NCBI GenBank assembly: GCA_026210745.1
Contig: CP110630.1
Span: forward strand, 5,642,001 to 5,706,000
Direction: 5' to 3'
Origin: Exobasidium rhododendri
Taxonomy: Eukaryota; Basidiomycota; Exobasidiomycetes; Exobasidiales; Exobasidiaceae
DNA length: 64,000 nt
Made by a program: the position numbers and the translations under genes
Shown: in pieces, positions 58,871-64,000 of the stretch
Position numbering within the stretch: position 1 is the first letter of the stretch
Layout of the letters: every line of letters begins with the position of its first letter
The notes under the pieces: generated by a model
Databases searched by the model: none
Seen by the model: the letters and a program-made list of their open reading frames with translations, nothing else
Told to the model about the DNA's origin: nothing

Positions 58871-59731
58871 TCACATTTCTTCTTCTTCGTCGTCGTCTTC
58901 CTCCTCTCCCATCAGCCCTCTTTCCGGATAGTTGCCAATCTTGACCTTTTCTGCTCTGACAAATCCTCCATATTTGGCTTTGCAGGTAAAATATCTCTTC
59001 TCTGCTATGCTGCCATCGTTTTTCCCCACAGGTTCATCATATTCTACTCCTACCCAACTTCCTGTGGCGAAATCGGTAGCACCAGCGTATCGGATAGCGC
59101 CCCTCCTGCCTCCATCCACCTCACATCGGGCTCCGACTTGAATGGAGGCCGGAAGCAAGTCACCCTCTGTCGCTTGTTTGTCATTCTGCGTGGCAGCACT
59201 TCCGAATCTGCCCATCTTGTTTCTCTGCTTGTATGCCAACACGGAGTCTGCACAACGAAGAGTAGCGTCGGACGCATTATGTGATCGGTCATTATATTAT
59301 TCTGACCCTTTCGTATGCCATTCATGCTTTAAAAAGCCATTCACCCACTCACCATCTCTCTTGGCATACGCTTCATCGTCCATTTCGTACTTTTCTACTT
59401 TCTCCTCTTCCTCTGTGCCGAATTGATCACGAATTGTTCCACTTCGAGTATCTTCTACCTTCACACACATGCCATCTTGTACGCCTAAGTCCTTCAATGA
59501 TTTGGCATAAGTGTTGGCATCGTTACACTCTCGTAATAGCCTTGCTTGACAGTCAGGATCATCTGTTCGGGCGGACCATAGCGATAGCTTCTGTGATTCG
59601 GGTGGAATTCCGCTCAGAAGCTCCAACCGAAGCAGGATGGTCCGCACGGGCACATCAGAAGGCAAGCGTCGCTCCGACACAAGAGGCACTGTGGGTGCGT
59701 GTATGGTGACGAGTACAGTGCTGACAGACAT
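58871..59731 (-). CDS. ALF1: Tubulin-folding cofactor B (Alf1)
   Basis: Binds alpha-tubulin during tubulin heterodimer folding. Two exons (59731-59353, 59247-58871) over a 105-nt intron give 251 residues, the yeast Alf1 length (254). The N-terminal ubiquitin-like domain runs to about residue 95 (TVLVTIHAPTVPLVSERRL, then LLRLELLSGIPPESQKLSLW). The CAP-Gly domain near 160-230 has VGARCEVDGGRRGAIRYAGA, the WVGVEYDEPVGKNDGSI block and YGGFVRAEKVKIG; the canonical GKNDG is intact. The protein ends in an acidic tail with a terminal EEM rather than the EEY/F tail of some relatives. It is tail-side neighbour to the SET2 promoter and head-to-head with centrin (234 bp). Confidence 0.94.
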
Positions 59732-59965
59732 ACTCCTGAAGCTTCTTTACCCGGGCAAGAGAGGGAGAAGTTGCGCTACAGCTGATGTAAGTGAGAGTAA
59801 GTACTAGAAGGATCATCCAATCTGCCTGGACCTTCGTCTTGAGCTTTAAATTTTCGAGAAGAACAACAGTTTGGACATTGCCTTTTAAATTTTAGCATGC
59901 GACGCGTCGACTCTTGGCTCTGGTCGTGGTACCTTCTCCCTTGCCGTCCCAACACCTGCAGCATC

Positions 59966-60641
59966 ATGTCCCTTTACACGCCCGGTGGGGCCAAGAACAT
60001 CAGCAATCGAAGGAGGCAGCATACATCTTCAACTCCACGACACAACAATAGCAACACCAACACTGGTCCCATCAATGGCACAGGTGGGTCTGGTGGAGGG
60101 CCCACGCTTTCTGATCTGACCGACGAGCAAAGACAAGAAATAAAGGAAGCTTTTGATCTCTTCGATACTGACAAGGACGGGGCTATCGATTATCATGAGC
60201 TCAAAGTAGCCATGAGAGCACTAGGATTTGACTTGAAAAAGGCCGAGGTGCTCAAGATTCTTCGAGACCATGATCACAAGGGGGAAGGCGTGATGGAATG
60301 GGACGATTTCCTCCGCGTTAGTGAGTGCGGAAGTATTTTTGTGAGCTGGGCAAGATGCAAGTAGAGAGACGTGCTCATGCAGATACTCGTTTACTTCATC
60401 TGCAGTGACACACAAGATCTCAATGAGGGATCCGATGGATGAAATCAGAAGAGCATTTAGCTTGTTCGATGACGATGGGACTGGCAAGATATCACTTCGC
60501 AATCTGAAAAGGGTCGCCAAGGAATTGGGGGAAGGGCTGGACGAGGAAGAGTTGCAAGCAATGATTGATGAATTTGACTTGGACCAAGACGGTGAAATCA
60601 ACGAGCAAGAATTTGTTCAGATCATGATGGATGATTCGTAG
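59966..60641 (+). CDS. CDC31: Centrin (Cdc31)
   Basis: EF-hand protein of the spindle pole body half-bridge and of TREX-2/Sac3 mRNA export. Two exons (59966-60320, 60406-60641) over an 85-nt intron give 196 residues. The N-terminal 48 residues are basic and Ser/Asn/Gly-rich, longer than in yeast Cdc31. Then [20 protein letters not shown] begins the four-EF-hand body. EF1 ([12 protein letters not shown]) and EF4 ([12 protein letters not shown]) have full ligand sets, EF3 ([12 protein letters not shown]) is partial and EF2 ([12 protein letters not shown]) is degenerate. The splice recreates [20 protein letters not shown], the conserved linker of centrins. An upstream in-frame Met (59897) is less likely because MSLYTPGG follows a good context and Ser-rich N-termini are typical. 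Confidence 0.95.
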
Positions 60642-60762
60642 GCAATGATGATCTACTACTCGGATCAAAAGAGAGGGAGGGGATGGGGGATGTATGCACA
60701 GAATGCCGATATTGTACAGTAAGAACAAAGTAGTGAGATCTTCTCTTCTCATCGATAAGCAA

Positions 60763-61613
60763 TCACTTCACCGATGTCTTGTCAACTTTGCCCTTTTTCT
60801 TCTTATCTTGAATGTTGTTCCAGTGTCTGGCATAGAGGGTGACCTCGGCTACTGCGACCAGTATACTCAAGGGCAGCGCTACCAGAGTTTTCTGTGTGTC
60901 ACGAAGGCTATGATTCAATACTACCGCTACCACTCACGTCAGCAAAGCTACTCACCCAGACAGGATCCGCATTACCACCTGCCCACCAGACTGACACTAC
61001 TACGGCCGCTACACTCAGTGCCACATTTGCTATGGCTCCTAGCTGTCTCTTTACTTCTTCCCATTCCTCTGCCTCTGATCGGTTTTCCTTTGTCTGCCAA
61101 GGACTTTGCTTCTCTGCAGTGGTTCGGAAGCCAAACGGTTTGCCCTCTTTCGTCCTCGATAATCTAGTAGAAGAGATCATCTCCTCGTACTCTGCCTCCT
61201 CCTGTGCCAATTGTATCCTGCGAAGCGTTTTCAACAATTCGGGAGACTGTAGAGGAACCATGTTAATCATCTCTCCTCCAGCAAGCCAACACTTTCACGA
61301 ATAGGAGACACACCCTGGCTAGTTGTTCCTTCTTTGCTACAGCTACCTGTGCACCTTTAAGCAATCTCGACAGCTCCAAATCACGTCGGAGCGGCTGCAG
61401 ATCTGATGATGCTGCCCACTTTGCTATTTGAATAAGACACTGGTGATTGACTACAGCTCTAGATACGGCGGAAGTTGACCCTTCCTGCTCTGCTTGTGGT
61501 GGCTTTGATAGCTCTGCTTTAAGCAGTTTGATGGCGGCAGCATTTTGATCACCTCGTTCAGCCAAGTCTCTCAGCGTGGCCGAGGTCTCGTCACTCAAGA
61601 GCAAGGCCGGCAT
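60763..61613 (-). CDS. VMA12: V-ATPase assembly factor Vma12 (TMEM199)
   Basis: ER membrane chaperone for assembly of the vacuolar ATPase Vo sector with Vma21 and Vma22. Three exons (61613-61314, 61246-60956, 60891-60763), introns 67 and 64 nt, all phase 0, give 239 residues. The conserved cytosolic block is SPELLKTLRRIQLAQEEAEY. Membrane helix 1 is VKRQLGAIANVALSVAAVVV and the loop has WWAGG, then the spliced DPVWKTLVALPLSILVAVAE and VTLYARHWNNIQ form helix 2 and the end of the family region. The tail is Lys-rich (DKKKKGKVDK), a possible ER-retention feature. The third exon is firmly supported, because without it the second helix is lost. Convergent with centrin, 121 bp between stops. Confidence 0.88.
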
Positions 61614-61876
61614 GGCATGTGAGCCTCCAGCTATTGACTTTTCAGGGCTTCTGACCTGGCTCCCAGAGCCGTTCTAGTGCGAGTACGACGATAGGCTTAG
61701 CAACGCGACTTTTACCCCCCCTACCTTACGCGTTCATGCATGCATTGGCGTTGCCAAATATTGCGTCAAGAAAAGAACAACCTTTTTGCATCATCACTGC
61801 AATACTCGGTCGGTTTGGTACTGCTCGACATCTTTCTAGGCTGCGAAGAGGGTCCTGGAGCGGACATCGCCAGAAT

Positions 61877-64000
61877 ATGAAGCAGTCAGTGCTCTCTTTC
61901 ACGTCTCCGTCTGATATACCTTCGACGTCTAGGCATGCTCTTGACGATTCAATTGTCATAGCAGATTCGGACGGTCACGATGGCTTTGAAACACCTCCGC
62001 CACCGCTATCGTTCACAATACGAGAGAACGAGCTTAGTGACGATTCAAAGCAAGACACTTTTCTTACAAAGAAGAAGCCACCCACACAGAAAAGGTCATT
62101 ACGTCCAAGTGATGGAAATACACTCCAGCAACCAAGGGAAACTACCACATCCAGGCCGGCCAAAGCACCTGACACTGATCCCTTGGCCCATACCTTGCCT
62201 ATCATGACGACGCAAGAAGGAAACGGAGAGAAACAAAAAAAATCCACAAGTAGAGAGGGTAATGCACTATGCCACCAGCACAGACAGCCGTGTACGACGC
62301 TGTTGCAATGCACCTGTGAGCTTGTTGTCGCAGGTAGCCTTGCATAGACGTCGATCTCCCTGACGCCTATCTATCCTCGCCAGACCTCAAAACAGAAGGG
62401 CAGAGATGTTCGGCCAAGTACTGCTTCGCAACACTCAGTCGCTTGTACAGACAACAGCCGGAGCAGATATTGCGAGCTGGCCGAAATCTACCCGGAGTGG
62501 ACGTCAAGGCTCATGTAGGACCGGAAGAAGCCAATTACCTCTGGAAATGTCCAAGGTGTCGCAACAATTGTCAGTGCTCTATATGCCGAAGAAAGATTGG
62601 CTTGGAGCCGCTTGGGTGAGTGCTCTAAGTGATGATGAGCCAAGACTTTAAATTAAACTGAAGTGAATGACTCCTGCGGTGATAGAACAACGACTGGAAA
62701 GAAGAGAACTATCGAGCTTGACGTTTACCAGAATAGTGTAGAGACTGCACAACCTTCAACATCAAGTCCACCAGCAGCAAAAAGATCGGCTCACGGAGAA
62801 GGCAGTCGGGCGCTGAAGAAAAGCAAGAAAGTAGGAGGAGGTGCAGGTGTGGATGTAAGTGCAGGTGGTAAGAAGGTGAATTCAGCACTCGCCGATGGTT
62901 TTGCGAAAGCTTGCACCAATGCGCTACAGCAAGACGAGCTGCCAAATGCTGCCAGAGCGACGCCCACCCTACAGCAGCAAACATTCCAAAGGCCGCTCCG
63001 AAAACCAAAGGTGGTAGAATTGCCCTCATTACGTTCGTTGGAGATAAGACTGCCTCATCGCAATGTTTTGGAGAGAATATGGCTTTACGAGACACTGATT
63101 CGCTTCGACATCTTGTGCGTGCCAAGGGGCGTACTGAAGCATCTAGATAAGTTCGAGGACTGGACAGAAGGGCAAGTGCAGACTATTCTTGAAAAGTTGA
63201 TCTGTAGAGTGGCAGGCGTGAGTGACGTCAGATCAAAAGCTGTACGGAGCGTACACAAAAGACTACTGGAAAGCTTCCAATTATCAGGCGGTGACTTAGA
63301 AAGGGGAGAAGCGTGGGAGGCGGCAAAGAACTTTTGTACGTCGAGAGACATTGAAATCGTCGACTTGGAGAGCGTCGACATCTTGCCCCATCAGGTCGGA
63401 AGTCATCAAAAGATCAAAGAAGTGCAGGTCGATCCAAGTCGAACGCTCTTGAACAGTCGTGTAACGAGGAGTAAGCGACTGGCCGAATTGCAAGCTTCTA
63501 GAAAGATCAAAGATGCAGCCGTCAAAGAGCTGGAAGATAGTGAGGAAGAGGGTTCGTCGGAGGGGGATGAAATCGAAGAGGAGGAGGAGGAGGATGAATC
63601 TGATCGGTACGATGCGAGCCGTCGTATCATGAGCACCCGAAAAAGTCGGCCAAGTGCGCGGAAGGGGAGCCCTACGGCTAGTCGTCGATCCGCTCGTCAA
63701 AGAGGAAACAAGATTTCCCGGATCTCCACTTCAGCAGAGGCTGAGGAGGTAGAGGAGAGCAGCATAATGGGAGCAGAAAGAAAGGAAACACCGGAAAGCG
63801 AAGTGGAAGAGGTGGAGCCTGCAAAGCTAGCTGGACCAGTCAGAGCACCTCCATTTGAGGAGAGGATCGCTATCTTGTCAGGTCTTGTCAGGGCACTGAT
63901 TGCAAGCAAGGAAGTGATAGAAGAGATCAATGTAAGCCTCAAAATATCACAAGAAATTGAAAAGGCTGGAAAAGAAGAAGAGAAAGAGTTGGTACGACAA
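61877..64000 (+). CDS. CDCA7-type 4CXXC_R1 zinc-finger protein, 3' end cut by window edge
   Basis: Nuclear protein with the zinc-finger domain of CDCA7 and MAOA-repressor R1. Exons 61877-62315, 62384-62615 and 62686 to the window edge join in phase; the last frame is open for its whole 1315 nt. The N-terminus is Ser/Thr/Pro-rich. The zinc finger reads ALCHQHRQPCTTLLQCTYLK, then CSAKYCFATLSRLYRQQPEQ and WKCPRCRNNCQCSICRRKIG, with four CxxC-type pairs. The first pair is CHQH rather than the usual CHQC. After a Ser/Lys linker, a folded helical region begins near residue 320 (PSLRSLEIRLPHRNVLERIW, then LIRFDILCVPRGVLKHLDKF), resembling the helical DDT/WHIM-like region of chromatin proteins. An acidic stretch and a basic Ser/Arg stretch follow. 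At least 661 residues lie in the window. Confidence 0.8.

Noticed and set aside
60694-61167. Plus frame of 157 codons opposite VMA12
   Set aside because: The minus strand carries a complete, phase-consistent VMA12 with the known motifs; this is its shadow.

Overview
The window is ordinary nuclear DNA of a fungus, most likely a basidiomycete (possibly Ustilaginomycotina; the clade is a weak inference). Support comes from compact protein-coding genes, 60 inferred introns that are all GT-AG and mostly 50-105 nt, a TGY-type Hog1 MAP kinase, a Pot1 telomere protein, an IRC22-type TRAP-alpha and a Set2 with AWS, SET and SRI parts. I see no transposons, rRNA, tRNA, CRISPR or horizontally acquired cluster.

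I resolve 28 genes plus one fragment at the left edge and one low-confidence small gene. Left third (1-24 kb): fragment, type II PI 4-kinase (LSB6), EMC1, SYP1 muniscin, a 2.5-kb intergenic stretch, HOG1, an RWD/DUF1115 protein and a 2041-residue TFIIIC B-block subunit. Middle (24-43.5 kb): MRD1, POT1, COX6, ARPC5, an OTUD3-like deubiquitinase, an unassigned PPxY protein, THOC5, essential myosin light chain CDC4, IRC22, acetoacetyl-CoA synthetase and an RpiB-type isomerase. Right third (43.5-64 kb): COG7, DAHP synthase, a vacuolar Ca2+/H+ exchanger, PML1/SNIP1, a Crg1-like methyltransferase, RPC40, SET2, tubulin cofactor B, centrin, VMA12 and a CDCA7-type 4CXXC zinc-finger gene that runs off the right edge.

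No pathway is obviously clustered; these are housekeeping genes of the ER, Golgi, Pol I/III, actin cortex, chromatin and telomere. The most striking property is architectural. From LSB6 to the Crg1-like gene, 22 consecutive genes alternate strand without exception, so every gene shares a head-to-head promoter region with one neighbour and a tail-to-tail end with the other. Most gene models were rebuilt by joining exons with reading-phase checks, so exon borders are inferences from sequence rather than transcript evidence.
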